A stretch of DNA of 64,000 nucleotides from Pseudomonas fluorescens (GCF_001307275.1 NZ_CP012831.1:6316501-6380500), one strand, 5' to 3'. Shown: positions 28,297-37,001, numbered from the stretch's first letter. Made by a program: numbers and translations. The notes: generated by a model not told the origin, from the letters alone.

Positions 28297-28312
28297 CGGC
28301 ACAACACCTGCT
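28297..28312 (+). promoter_or_regulatory. Sigma54 promoter of the fap operon
   Basis: CGGCACAACACCTGCT has the required GG-N10-GC core and matches TGGCACGNNNNTTGCW at all but three positions. Transcription would start near 28323, upstream of the GTG start chosen for fapA and downstream of the ATG at 28277. Confidence 0.7.
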
Positions 28313-28369
28313 CTTCCCCACTTCGCAACGCTGGACCAGGGCCAGCCCACCGAAGAAGGAATCGATGCC

Positions 28370-28816
28370 GTGGGGACTTTCGAAAGAAGTTTGACCTGTC
28401 TGCTCGTGATCGGCTGCGCCGCCAGCGCAACGCTCAGCCTGCCAGTACAGGCCGAGGGCAACGGCGTCATCGTACTCAGCCGTGACGTACAACCCATCGC
28501 AATCGGTCGCAACGGCGGCAAAGACCCCTACCCGACCACCGTCAATGCCAACCCCTCCGAACGAATCAACCAAGCGACCGCCAGCACCGAACTGAGCGAT
28601 GGCGAGTTCGCCAGCGTGGCCAGCGGCTCGTCGATCCGCAACATTGTCACCCCCAATACCGGCGTGCAGGGTTTGAACGTGGTCACCAACCCCAACGGCA
28701 TGCCGGGCATGAATGCCGGTCACGGTGGCGGTAGTGGTGGCGCGATCTCAGGCACCATCAACCGCTCGTTGAGTTCCGGCCTGGCCCCGCTGGGTCGGCT
28801 GGCGGGAGGTCAGTGA
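28370..28816 (+). CDS. fapA: Functional amyloid chaperone-like protein FapA
   Basis: A 148-residue secreted protein, first gene of the fap operon. A signal peptide (GTFERSLTCLLVIGC... to LPVQA) is followed by a Ser/Gly/Asn-rich periplasmic part ending GLAPLGRLAGGQ. I chose GTG 28370 because AAGGA lies 9 nt upstream and because the sigma54 promoter ends at 28312, so the ATG at 28277 would not be transcribed. FapA is thought to act in the periplasm, influencing the FapB/FapC composition of the fibre. FapB starts 1 bp after its stop. Confidence 0.82.
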   Translation: MGTFERSLTCLLVIGCAASATLSLPVQAEGNGVIVLSRDVQPIAIGRNGGKDPYPTTVNANPSERINQATASTELSDGEFASVASGSSIRNIVTPNTGVQGLNVVTNPNGMPGMNAGHGGGSGGAISGTINRSLSSGLAPLGRLAGGQ

Positions 28817-28817
28817 C

Positions 28818-29411
28818 ATGAAGCCCGTGCTGTTCCTACTCGCCCTGCTCATGCTTTCCCTGCTCAGCTCTTTCACCGTATTTGCCGATTCGGGTGTCGC
28901 GGTGGTCAGCAACGCCAACCTGCAGGACTCCGGCAGCCATTACACCGGCAACTTCAACGTCAACCAGGCGGCCGGCGACCAGATCCAACAAACCAACACC
29001 CGGGCCATCGCCATTGGCGACCACGCCCAGGCAAGCACCCACGTGCGGCAACGTGTCGACACCCAGGCCAACCCTTCCATGAACGCCACCGCCCGCATCG
29101 GTGGCCATTCCTTCAGCAACGGCAACGGCGTGCTGGGCGTCAACCAGTCCGCCGGGGCCAACAACCAGATGGCCAATGTCATGCGGGTGGGCATCAGTGC
29201 TCATCCGCAGAGCATGGACGACAGCGCCCTGTCCCAACAGAACGTGGCGTTGTTACCGAACTCAGGAGCAACTGGCGCCCCAACCGGCAGTCGCCAGGTC
29301 GTTACCAGCGACCAGGCCTTCACCGGCAGCCGAGGGGTAATCCAGGTGAACCAGAGCGCCGGGGTGGGGAACCGAATGGCTAACACCCTGAGCATCCGGG
29401 TCGCTGATTGA
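28818..29411 (+). CDS. fapB: Functional amyloid minor subunit / nucleator FapB
   Basis: A 197-residue secreted protein with a signal peptide (MKPVLFLLALLML... to VFA). The mature part has three imperfect amyloid repeats built on V-N-Q-x-A-G: FNVNQAAGDQIQQTNT, VLGVNQSAGANNQMANV and VIQVNQSAGVGNRMANT, plus Asn/Gln/Ser-rich linkers. FapB is regarded as a nucleator and minor component of Fap fibres. It lies directly between fapA and fapC. Confidence 0.88.
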   Translation: MKPVLFLLALLMLSLLSSFTVFADSGVAVVSNANLQDSGSHYTGNFNVNQAAGDQIQQTNTRAIAIGDHAQASTHVRQRVDTQANPSMNATARIGGHSFSNGNGVLGVNQSAGANNQMANVMRVGISAHPQSMDDSALSQQNVALLPNSGATGAPTGSRQVVTSDQAFTGSRGVIQVNQSAGVGNRMANTLSIRVAD

Positions 29412-29470
29412 CCCGGGGGCTACATAAGAAAGTACCGACACTTAACCAACGACACGCAAGGAGAAACACC

Positions 29471-30454
29471 ATGAAACCTACAATGGCACTCAAACCATTG
29501 GTTTTCGCTCTCGCCGCGGTCATGGCAATGGCTGCACAGGCCGATGGTAACGGGCGTGGCAACGGCCACGGTAACGGCCACGGCAATCAAGGCCCAAGAG
29601 GTCCGTCGCTCGAGCAACTGCTCTCGATCAGCGCCGGGGCTGGCGCGACCGTGCTGGATGAGCAAAACAGCGACGGCAACGTCGTGACCAACCAAGCCAC
29701 CCGCAACACCGCTGAAGCCACTGACTCGCTCAATGGCAGCAACGGCAACATGGGCGCCAACATTGCCGGTGGCGACGGCAACCAGCAGGACAACGCCGCC
29801 GCCCTGGCCACCGCCGACGAAAGCTTCATCTTCGGCTCGGCTGTCGCCGCCTCCAGCGCCACGCAGGTCAATAACAACAACTACGTCAAGAACAACTCCA
29901 CGCAAAACAACGCCTCGCTCACCAATGCGGGCAACAACGGCTCCGGCAACATCGGTATCAACGTGACCGCCGGGAACTTCAACCAGCAGAAAAACAACCT
30001 GGCCATTGCCGTATCCGGGGGCCGTGTCGCCCAGGCCTCGGCCTCGGCTGACCAGTCCTCCACCGGCCTTGTGGTCGACAACAAAGGCGTGCGGACCTAC
30101 AAGACCGACACCCTCACCAGCACCTACAGCGCCTCAGGCACATTCAAGGCCAAAGGTACCGGTACCGCCGAAGACAACGATCATGGCGGCTGGGGCAACA
30201 AAGGTGGCTACGGCGGCGGTCATGATGACGACAAGTTCAAGTTCTCCGCCGTGGGGACTTTCGAACTGGCCGGCAGCAACACCCAGCAGGTGCTGACCCG
30301 CGACGGTTGGAAAAACCCTGTGATCAACAACGCCACCATGACCAACTCCATGAACGGCTTCTCCGGTAACGGCGGCGCCAACGTGTCGGCAGGCGTGGGC
30401 AACCAGCAAAGCAACTCGCTGTCCATCGCGGCCGGCTGCAAGGCTTGCATGTAA
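29471..30454 (+). CDS. fapC: Functional amyloid major fibre subunit FapC
   Basis: A 327-residue secreted protein; signal peptide residues 1-24. Three imperfect repeats (about 72-113, 141-181 and 283-321) share a core like GANVxAGxGNQQxNxLxIA. They are separated by a 27-residue linker and a long linker of about 100 residues that contains a Gly/His/Asp-rich stretch (HGGWGNKGGYGGGHDDD). The C terminus carries the CxxC pair (CKAC) typical of FapC. ATG 29471 follows AAGGAG. This is the main structural amyloid of the biofilm matrix. Confidence 0.93.
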   Translation: MKPTMALKPLVFALAAVMAMAAQADGNGRGNGHGNGHGNQGPRGPSLEQLLSISAGAGATVLDEQNSDGNVVTNQATRNTAEATDSLNGSNGNMGANIAGGDGNQQDNAAALATADESFIFGSAVAASSATQVNNNNYVKNNSTQNNASLTNAGNNGSGNIGINVTAGNFNQQKNNLAIAVSGGRVAQASASADQSSTGLVVDNKGVRTYKTDTLTSTYSASGTFKAKGTGTAEDNDHGGWGNKGGYGGGHDDDKFKFSAVGTFELAGSNTQQVLTRDGWKNPVINNATMTNSMNGFSGNGGANVSAGVGNQQSNSLSIAAGCKACM

Positions 30455-30483
30455 AAAAGTACCACTGTGGGGGTAGTAGCTCT

Positions 30484-30590
30484 GTGGGAGCACAGCTTGC
30501 TCGCGATCGAGGTCGTCACGTACGGCCCCTCTGCTGGCTTTAAAACCGCTATCGCAAGCAAGCTTTGCTCCCACAGGCTCGCTCCCACAG
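30484..30590. repeat. REP pair between fapC and fapD
   Basis: A diverged inverted REP pair (GTGGGAGCACAGCTTGCTCG at the left, CAAGCAAGCTTTGCTCCCA at the right), with an extra GCTCGCTCCCACAG tail, interrupts the operon. Its tail forms the 5' part of the terminator at 30581. Confidence 0.85.
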
Positions 30591-30600
30591 GGGGCTTTTT
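30581..30600 (+). terminator. Intra-operon terminator between fapC and fapD
   Basis: GCTCCC-ACA-GGGGGC is followed by five T residues. It is a short GC-rich terminator built from the REP tail, 28 bp before the fapD start. It would partially reduce transcription of fapDEF relative to fapABC. Confidence 0.55.
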
Positions 30601-30627
30601 CCTGGACGTCCACTAGGCGTATTGATC

Positions 30628-31308
30628 ATGCGTGTCACTGCCGTTTCCCTGCTGCTCTGCCTGACGTGTATGGCTGAAGCGGCGCAGATGCCGGTCGCCG
30701 CCCTGCCTGGCGGCATGCTGGTCTACAAACCGGTGCAAAGCGTACGCGAGCGTAAATTCAGCGACATCGTCGAGCAGAAAACCGACTTCAGTTGCGGCGC
30801 CGCCGCGCTGGCCACGGTGCTGCGCCAGGCCTATTGGCTTGACGTCGATGAAGAGCACGTCATCAAAGGCATGCTGGTCAATGCCGACCAGAACCTGGTT
30901 CGCACCCAAGGGTTTTCCATGCTGGACATGAAGCGCTACGTGGAGACCATCGGCATGCGTGCCCGAGGCTACCGCATACCGCCAGAGAAACTCGAAGCGG
31001 TGACGATTCCGGTGGTAGTCCTGATGGAAATACGCGGCTACAAGCACTTCGTGGTGTTGCAGCGGGCCGACAAGCAATGGGTCTACATCGGCGACCCGGT
31101 GCTGGGGCACAAGCGCTACACCCACGATGAGTTCGTCAAAGGCTGGAACGGCATCGTCTTTGCGATCGTCGGCCCAGGCTACGACAAGACCAATGCACTA
31201 CGCAGCCCTCCTCAACCCCTGACAGCCCGTAACAAGCTGGACGGTTTCAACCCGGTCAGGGATGCGGAACTGATGGACTTCGGCTTCATACAGAGCGACT
31301 TTTTCTAA
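30628..31308 (+). CDS. fapD: C39-like cysteine protease FapD
   Basis: A 226-residue periplasmic peptidase C39-family protein. The predicted triad is Cys56 in DFSCGAAALATVL, His140 in GYKHFVVLQ and Asp156 in YIGDPVLG. A signal peptide (MRVTAVSLLLCLTCMAEA) precedes. The start at 30628 is the last plausible ATG before the signal sequence. FapD is thought to process or license secretion of Fap subunits. Confidence 0.9.
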   Translation: MRVTAVSLLLCLTCMAEAAQMPVAALPGGMLVYKPVQSVRERKFSDIVEQKTDFSCGAAALATVLRQAYWLDVDEEHVIKGMLVNADQNLVRTQGFSMLDMKRYVETIGMRARGYRIPPEKLEAVTIPVVVLMEIRGYKHFVVLQRADKQWVYIGDPVLGHKRYTHDEFVKGWNGIVFAIVGPGYDKTNALRSPPQPLTARNKLDGFNPVRDAELMDFGFIQSDFF

Positions 31309-31366
31309 TCGCCGACCACTGCCAACAATAAGTACAAAAAGGAGCAGGACGCTCCGGGAGCAGCAC

Positions 31367-32113
31367 ATGAAAACGTCACACTGGCTGTCGCTGGCCTGCC
31401 TGCTCGCGACTGCCTCGGGCTATGCCCATGCCGGCTTCAAACCCATCGAAGTCAAGGACCAGGAGCTTGCCGAGCTGCGCGGTCGTTATGTCATGCCCGG
31501 CCGCGTCATCAGCTTCGGCATCGTCATGAGCAGTACCTGGCGCAACGCCAGCGGCGACTTGATCGGCGCTACCAGCACCATGCAGATCCAGGCCGCCACC
31601 GTCAAACCCGAGTTCTATGTCTCCACCATCAAGCAGACCGGCAATGGCAGCGTCCCGGAACAGGGCAGCGGCAACATTACCGGTGGCGCCGGCCTTGGCA
31701 CGAGCCAGGGCGTGACCCAGAGCGTGCGTGCCGCCGGAGACGGCAACACGGCCTACAACAACGTCAACATCAATGTGAAAGAGAGCAACCAGGCGCCGGC
31801 GCTCGTGCCTTCCCAGGGCCAACTGCTGACCAAGGGCCAGACCATCAGCGGCAGCAACGCCGCCGGCAGCGTCGCGGTCACCGCCACCGGCAACGGCGTG
31901 CAAATGGCGATCCAGGCCAGCCACAACCAGGGCGGCACCCTGCAACAGGTGGCCCAGGGCGGCTTGCTGCAGAACACTCGCCTGCTGGGCAATAGCAACC
32001 TGGTCAACAACATGACGCAGCTCAACGTGGTGCTGAACAACAACGGCCCCAGTGCCGGGGCATTGGACTGCAACCTGACCCAACTGCGCGGCCTCCGTAA
32101 CCTCGGTTATTGA
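31367..32113 (+). CDS. fapE: Fap amyloid accessory/minor component FapE
   Basis: A 248-residue secreted protein with a signal peptide (MKTSHWLSLACLLATASGYAHA) and a Gln/Asn/Gly-rich mature part, ending GALDCNLTQLRGLRNLGY with a single cysteine. FapE is found in small amounts in fibres and may be an extracellular chaperone. GGGAG lies 6 nt before the ATG. It is followed 46 bp later by fapF. Confidence 0.88.
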   Translation: MKTSHWLSLACLLATASGYAHAGFKPIEVKDQELAELRGRYVMPGRVISFGIVMSSTWRNASGDLIGATSTMQIQAATVKPEFYVSTIKQTGNGSVPEQGSGNITGGAGLGTSQGVTQSVRAAGDGNTAYNNVNINVKESNQAPALVPSQGQLLTKGQTISGSNAAGSVAVTATGNGVQMAIQASHNQGGTLQQVAQGGLLQNTRLLGNSNLVNNMTQLNVVLNNNGPSAGALDCNLTQLRGLRNLGY

Positions 32114-32159
32114 ACTACGCTGTTTTCCGACCATTGGGCAAATAGGGACGGCATATTTC

Positions 32160-33443
32160 ATGTATCGATCCGTATCGTTGCGCGCTGTGATCTGTTTAAG
32201 CACGTTGTTCCCGGCGGCCGTGTTGCAGGCGGCCCCGGACGCCGACATCGAGGCCCTGAAACAGGAACTTCTTGAGCTCAAGCAGCGATACGAGGTCCAG
32301 CAGAAAGCCCTGGCGGTGCTCGAACAGCGGGTCCGCCAGGTAGAGGACCAACCCTCCGCGCCGCAGCCCAAGCGCCTGGCCAAATCCCCGGCCGACATGA
32401 AAGGCAACCAGACCGTGGCCGGCGGTGGCGCGACAACGGCCGGCGGCAGCGGCTACGGGCAATCCCTGGCCGATGACTCCCAGCCGGCCCAGAGTGTCTC
32501 CAATCTCTATGACGAGGCCAGCGGCTTCTTCGGCGGCGGCAAGTTCAGTTTCGAGACCGGCGTGACCTATTCGCGCTACGACACGCGGCAACTGATCCTC
32601 AACGGCTTCCTGGCCCTGGATTCGATTTTCCTGGGCAACATCAACCTCGACCGGATCAAGGCCGACACCTGGACGCTGGACCTCACCGGTCGCTATAACT
32701 TCGATAATCGCTGGCAGTTCGACCTCAATGTGCCGGTGGTCTACCGCGAATCCACGTATCAGTCAGGCGGCGCGAACAACGGCGCGGCCGGGGTCACCAG
32801 CGAAGAAACCGTGACCCGCGACCCGACCATCGGCGACGTCAACTTCGGCATCGCCTACAAGTTCATGGATGAGTCGATCAACTCTCCAGACGCGGTGGTC
32901 ACCCTGCGAGTCAAGGCGCCCACCGGCAAGGACCCGTTTGGCATCAAGCTGCGCCAATCCCAGGCCAACACCAACCTGTTCGTACCTGACGACCTGCCCA
33001 CCGGCAATGGCGTGTGGTCGATCACGCCTGGGCTCTCGCTGGTCAAGACCTTCGACCCGGCGGTCCTGTTCGGTACCCTGTCCTACACCCATAACTTCGA
33101 AGAATCGTTCGACGACATCAGTTCCACAGTCAACCAGAAGGTACCGGGCAAAGTGCGGATCGGCGACAGCTTCCAGCTCGGTGCGGGCATTGCCTTTGCC
33201 TTGAACGAGAAGATGAGCATGTCATTCTCGGTCTCCGACCTGATCCAAAAGAAAAGCAAGCTCAAACAGGACGGTGGCGACTGGGAGTCGGTGACCTCCA
33301 GCGACGCCAACGCCGGTTACTTCAACATCGGCATGACCGTCGCCGCGTCCGACAACCTGACCATCGTGCCCAACCTGTCCATCGGGCTGACCGACGATGC
33401 GCCGGACTTCACCTTTAGCCTGAAATTCCCGTATTACTTCTGA
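32160..33443 (+). CDS. fapF: Fap amyloid secretion porin FapF
   Basis: A 427-residue outer membrane protein. After the signal peptide comes a coiled coil (about residues 28-62, with ALKQELLELKQRYEVQQKA), then a Gly/Ser-rich linker and a C-terminal beta-barrel from about residue 125 with alternating strands and a terminal FSLKFPYYF, the aromatic end typical of outer membrane barrels. FapF forms trimeric channels for export of Fap subunits. Confidence 0.93.
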   Translation: MYRSVSLRAVICLSTLFPAAVLQAAPDADIEALKQELLELKQRYEVQQKALAVLEQRVRQVEDQPSAPQPKRLAKSPADMKGNQTVAGGGATTAGGSGYGQSLADDSQPAQSVSNLYDEASGFFGGGKFSFETGVTYSRYDTRQLILNGFLALDSIFLGNINLDRIKADTWTLDLTGRYNFDNRWQFDLNVPVVYRESTYQSGGANNGAAGVTSEETVTRDPTIGDVNFGIAYKFMDESINSPDAVVTLRVKAPTGKDPFGIKLRQSQANTNLFVPDDLPTGNGVWSITPGLSLVKTFDPAVLFGTLSYTHNFEESFDDISSTVNQKVPGKVRIGDSFQLGAGIAFALNEKMSMSFSVSDLIQKKSKLKQDGGDWESVTSSDANAGYFNIGMTVAASDNLTIVPNLSIGLTDDAPDFTFSLKFPYYF

Positions 33444-33482
33444 TGCGCTCAGGGATATGTGATGAGCGCACTGCACAACCCT

Positions 33483-33572
33483 TGTGGGAGCGAGCTTGCT
33501 CGCGATAAGGCCTTTTCAGTCAGCATTGATACTGAATGAAAGGCCGCTATCGCGAGCAAGCTCGCTCCCACA
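33483..33572. repeat. REP palindrome pair (TGTGGGAGCGAGC type)
   Basis: Inverted REP copies lie between the convergent fapF and regulator genes, the usual place for REP pairs. Confidence 0.9.
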
Positions 33573-33593
33573 ATGGGTTGTGTGTAGGCTGCT

Positions 33594-34919
33594 CTAGCGA
33601 ATCTGATGCTTGTGCAGCAGACGGTAGAACGTCGGCCGGGATACGCCCAGCACCCGGGCGGCCACGCTCAGGTTGTCGCTGTGCCGGTTGAGCACATCGC
33701 TCAAGGCCTGGCGCTCGGCGCGAGTCTTGTAATCCTCCAGCGTGCCCATCGGTGCCGCGACGCCCTGGTGGCTGGCCAGGCCGAGGTCCCGGGCTTCGAT
33801 TTGCCGCCCTTCAGCCAGCACCAGCCCACGACGGACGCGGTTGGCCAGCTCCCGCACATTCCCGGGCCAGTCGTGCATGCCCATCGCCACCAATGCATCC
33901 TCGCTGAAACTGCGGGGGCGGCGGCCGGTTTCCTGGCTGTAGAAATGGGAAAAGTGGCTGGCGAGCATCGCCAGGTCGCCATGGCGTTCGCGCAAGGGCG
34001 CCATCGCCACTTGCAGCACGTTCAGGCGGTAGTAGAGATCCTCGCGAAAACGCTTTTGCTCGATGGCCGCCTCAAGGTCCACATGGGTGGCCGCCAAGAC
34101 CCGCACATCGACCGCAATCGGCTGGCTGCCACCGACCCGTTCAATGTGTTTTTCCTGCAGGAAACGCAACAGGTTGGCCTGCAATTCCAACGGCAGGTCG
34201 CCAATTTCATCGAGAAACAGCGTGCCCCCGTGGGCCGCCTCGATCCGTCCGATCTTGCGTTGGTGAGCGCCGGTAAACGCGCCCTTTTCATGCCCGAACA
34301 GCTCCGATTGGATCAGGTGTTCCGGAATGGCGCCGCAGTTGATGGCGATGAACGGCTTGTTGCGCCGATGAGACTGACAATGCAGGGTGCGCGCCACCAG
34401 TTCCTTGCCGGTGCCGCTCTCGCCGCGAATCAACACCGGCGACTCGGCAGGCGCCAACTTGCTCAATAACTTGCGCAGTTCGCGGATCGGCTTGCTGTCG
34501 CCCAGCAGTTCATGTTCGGGCCGTTCGATGTGAATCGAGCCCTGCCCCCGCAAGCGCGCCATGCCAAACGCCCGGCCCAGTGTTACTTGGACCCTGGACA
34601 CGTCGAACGGCAAGGTATGGAAGTCAAAAAACCATTCGCAGACAAAATCACCGACGTTTTGCAGGCGCAATACTTCCTGGCTGAGCACGGCGATCCATTC
34701 GGTGCCGCTCCGGCTGATCAACTCCTTGACCGCTTCCGGACGCTCCAGGTGAAAAGGCTGCAAGCGCAACAGGCCGACGTCACAGGTTCGATCGCCGGCG
34801 TGTTCGAGGGCGCAGCTGTCCACGTCCCAACCAATGGTGCGCAGAGCTGGCAACAGGCGATGGCAATCGTCGCAGGGATCAACCACGAGCAGACGACGTG
34901 ACGTACTGGCTTCGACCAT
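33594..34919 (-). CDS. Sigma54 enhancer-binding protein, VpsR-like; candidate fap activator
   Basis: A 441-residue regulator. Residues 1-125 form an atypical receiver-like N-terminal domain of the VpsR kind. The AAA+ domain has Walker A GESGTGKE (166-173), the sigma54 contact loop GAFTGA (213-218) and Walker B TLFLDEIGD (from 233). A Fis-type HTH ends the protein (LSVAARVLGVSRPTFYRLL). ATG 34919 has AAGGA 6 nt upstream. It lies tail-to-tail with fapF, and the fap promoter is sigma54-type with paired palindromes, so control of fap is the simplest inference. VpsR-type proteins can respond to cyclic di-GMP. Confidence 0.88.
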   Translation of the reverse strand: MVEASTSRRLLVVDPCDDCHRLLPALRTIGWDVDSCALEHAGDRTCDVGLLRLQPFHLERPEAVKELISRSGTEWIAVLSQEVLRLQNVGDFVCEWFFDFHTLPFDVSRVQVTLGRAFGMARLRGQGSIHIERPEHELLGDSKPIRELRKLLSKLAPAESPVLIRGESGTGKELVARTLHCQSHRRNKPFIAINCGAIPEHLIQSELFGHEKGAFTGAHQRKIGRIEAAHGGTLFLDEIGDLPLELQANLLRFLQEKHIERVGGSQPIAVDVRVLAATHVDLEAAIEQKRFREDLYYRLNVLQVAMAPLRERHGDLAMLASHFSHFYSQETGRRPRSFSEDALVAMGMHDWPGNVRELANRVRRGLVLAEGRQIEARDLGLASHQGVAAPMGTLEDYKTRAERQALSDVLNRHSDNLSVAARVLGVSRPTFYRLLHKHQIR

Positions 34920-35260
34920 GACTGATCCTTGGCGCCAAAATAAAGAAATATGATTAGAAACAGTCGTTTGGCTGACCTGCATGTAACAGTAGCAAGAAGT
35001 TGACGCACCCTTGTATCAATTGATTATCGAGATCGCCTCAAACTGGTTATAAGCGAGCGTTTCGTTAGTTGTTATGGGCGCTTTTCTTTCAGGAGGCTTT
35101 CAAACAAAAGAGCAAAAGCCTGGTCTGAAAGAAAATCGAAATTTATTTAAATAATGTGTGACCCGCCTACCGGTTCGGGACATCAGTACAAGTAACCAGC
35201 CGCACGGTACGCCCAACCGACGGCACATCATTTGTTTGGGCACACTTGAGAGAAAATGCC
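34920..35260. other. 341-bp divergent intergenic region
   Basis: This is the space upstream of both the enhancer-binding protein and the 88-residue protein. It is AT-rich in the middle, with a perfect TTATTTAAATAA palindrome at 35143-35154. An AGAAACA at 34957-34963 resembles half of the fap activator palindrome and could allow autoregulation. No gene is seen. Confidence 0.4.
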
Positions 35261-35527
35261 ATGAACGCCCCGCTCCGTATCAACGAAGCTCTTTTGATTG
35301 CCGACCGCGCATTCCGTCCTTTCCAATGCGTGGCCTGGGCTCCACAAGACGGTAACGGCGAACTTAGCCTGACCGTCATCGACCGTACCAATACCCATAT
35401 TGGCCGCACTCAGATTCCAAGCAGCGCCTATACCGACCCGGTCCAACTGGCCGATCTGTTGAAACAGGCCCGTGCCGAATTGAGCCAGGAAGGCTATACC
35501 TTGCAATCCTGGTCGATGCCCGAATAA
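35261..35527 (+). CDS. Small conserved-looking protein, unknown
   Basis: An 88-residue soluble acidic protein starting MNAPLRINEALLIADRAFRP. I chose ATG 35261, 9 nt after GAGAG; an upstream in-frame TTG gives five more residues. It has regular alternation of hydrophobic and polar residues and no signal peptide or membrane segment. I do not recognise a family. Confidence 0.65.
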   Translation: MNAPLRINEALLIADRAFRPFQCVAWAPQDGNGELSLTVIDRTNTHIGRTQIPSSAYTDPVQLADLLKQARAELSQEGYTLQSWSMPE

Positions 35528-35711
35528 ACCGCCGGTAGAGCCTGTTATCGATTGCAGGCTTGGCATTGGGTTGTAAAGCCATTGTTATGGCACGCATCGC
35601 CCCTGTAACTGCTGTACCTGACAGTTGTGCATTGTCACATTCAGGGATTGAATGTTGCCCTCATGCAGTCATCGCCCCTTCGGGCCGGTCGACACGCAAG
35701 GAGAGGCAGGC

Positions 35712-37001
35712 ATGCTCGATCAGTTCGCGTTTGAACTCCCCCCGGCCATGACCCACGCCGGGCAACTTGACCCAGGCTTTGCCGCCAACGGCAAAGCCTG
35801 GGTTCATTTCGAAGGCAGCACCTCGAGCCTGATCACCGGCTTGACCCTCGACCGTGCCGGCCGAATCCTCGTCGCGGCCAGGATCGAGACCGCCCATGGC
35901 AGCCGGTTCGGGCTGGCGCGACTCAACCATGACGGCTCCACCGATCCCGGTTTCGGCAGCCACGGCTGCGTGATCGGCGCATTCGAACAGGGCTTCGAAG
36001 CGACGGCGGGCAAAGTGATCGAGCTGCCCGACGGGCACATCCTGCTGTCCGGCCTGCACTATGAAAACAACGAACACACCCATCCCGCCCTGGCGCTGTT
36101 CGATCAGCAGGGCCATGCCGTCCAGAGCTTCGGCAATGCTGGCCGACACCTCATCCGGCTCTGCGGCCACCTCTCCCAAGGCCTGCGCGATCCCTGGCTG
36201 CCGCCCGGCGTGCCAGGCCTCGAGGCCTGCGACATGCAAGTGCAGGCCGATGGCCGGATTCTCTTGCTCGCCAACCATCACTATCAATTGTCCGACCATG
36301 TCGGTGTATTGATCCGACTCCTGCCGGACGGGGCCCTGGATACCTCGTTCAACGGTCGCGGTTTCGTGATGGTCCGACGGGCATTGAAAAATACCTGGCT
36401 CGGCTGCCTGATGCTCCAGGCTGACGGCCATATCGTCGTCGGCGGCGCCATTGACTTGCCCCAGCATGGCTTGATCGCCCGTTATGACAGCAGCGGCAAG
36501 CTCGATGACAGCTTCGGCGAAGAGGGCTTCCTGTCCATCCTGGCGCAGGGTCATAGCGTGATGGTCAGCCAGATCGTTCAGGATGCGAGCGGCAATCTAC
36601 AAGCCTTTGGCAGCAGCCGCGATCCGATGCATAGCCTGTCCCTGAAAGTGCGCCTGGACGGCACGCCGGACCGTCATTGCAACCAAGGCCAGTGCCAGCT
36701 CATGGCAATCGGGCGCAACGCCAGCCAGTGGACGGCGGCCCAGCTTCAACCGGACGGCAAGCTCGTGACCGCTGGCGCGACCATTGGCGGCATCGAAGCC
36801 GACTTCGTGCTCGCCCGGCATTTGCCGGATGCCAGCCTCGATCCGGATTTCGGTGAAGGCAAAGGCTGGGTTCGCACTCGACTCGGTTACAGCCTGGACA
36901 CCGCCACCGCCCTGGCGCTGCAGGCTGATGGCAGAATCCTGGTGGGCGGCTACTCGCTCCAGGGGCATTATCGGGCGGTGGTTGCGCGGTATTGGGCCTG
37001 A
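35712..37001 (+). CDS. Delta-60 repeat beta-propeller-like protein
   Basis: A 429-residue protein made of tandem units of about 50-60 residues. Each unit has the delta-60 repeat pattern: LDxxFGxxG, then LQxDGxILVGG, then ARYxxDG (for example LQADGHIVVGG, LIARYDSSGKLDDSFGEEGF and LQADGRILVGG). AAGGAGAGG precedes ATG 35712. No signal peptide is seen, so location is uncertain. Such repeats are found in surface and secreted proteins of unknown role. Confidence 0.8.
   Translation: MLDQFAFELPPAMTHAGQLDPGFAANGKAWVHFEGSTSSLITGLTLDRAGRILVAARIETAHGSRFGLARLNHDGSTDPGFGSHGCVIGAFEQGFEATAGKVIELPDGHILLSGLHYENNEHTHPALALFDQQGHAVQSFGNAGRHLIRLCGHLSQGLRDPWLPPGVPGLEACDMQVQADGRILLLANHHYQLSDHVGVLIRLLPDGALDTSFNGRGFVMVRRALKNTWLGCLMLQADGHIVVGGAIDLPQHGLIARYDSSGKLDDSFGEEGFLSILAQGHSVMVSQIVQDASGNLQAFGSSRDPMHSLSLKVRLDGTPDRHCNQGQCQLMAIGRNASQWTAAQLQPDGKLVTAGATIGGIEADFVLARHLPDASLDPDFGEGKGWVRTRLGYSLDTATALALQADGRILVGGYSLQGHYRAVVARYWA

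Noticed and set aside
28277..28369. ATG 28277 as the start of fapA
   Set aside because: It lies upstream of the sigma54 promoter core (28297-28312), lacks a ribosome binding site and would hide the signal peptide. GTG 28370 has AAGGA at a good distance.
29396..29418. Hairpin at the fapB-fapC junction as a terminator
   Set aside because: The stem around the fapB stop has a mismatch and no T-tract follows. At most it could affect mRNA stability.
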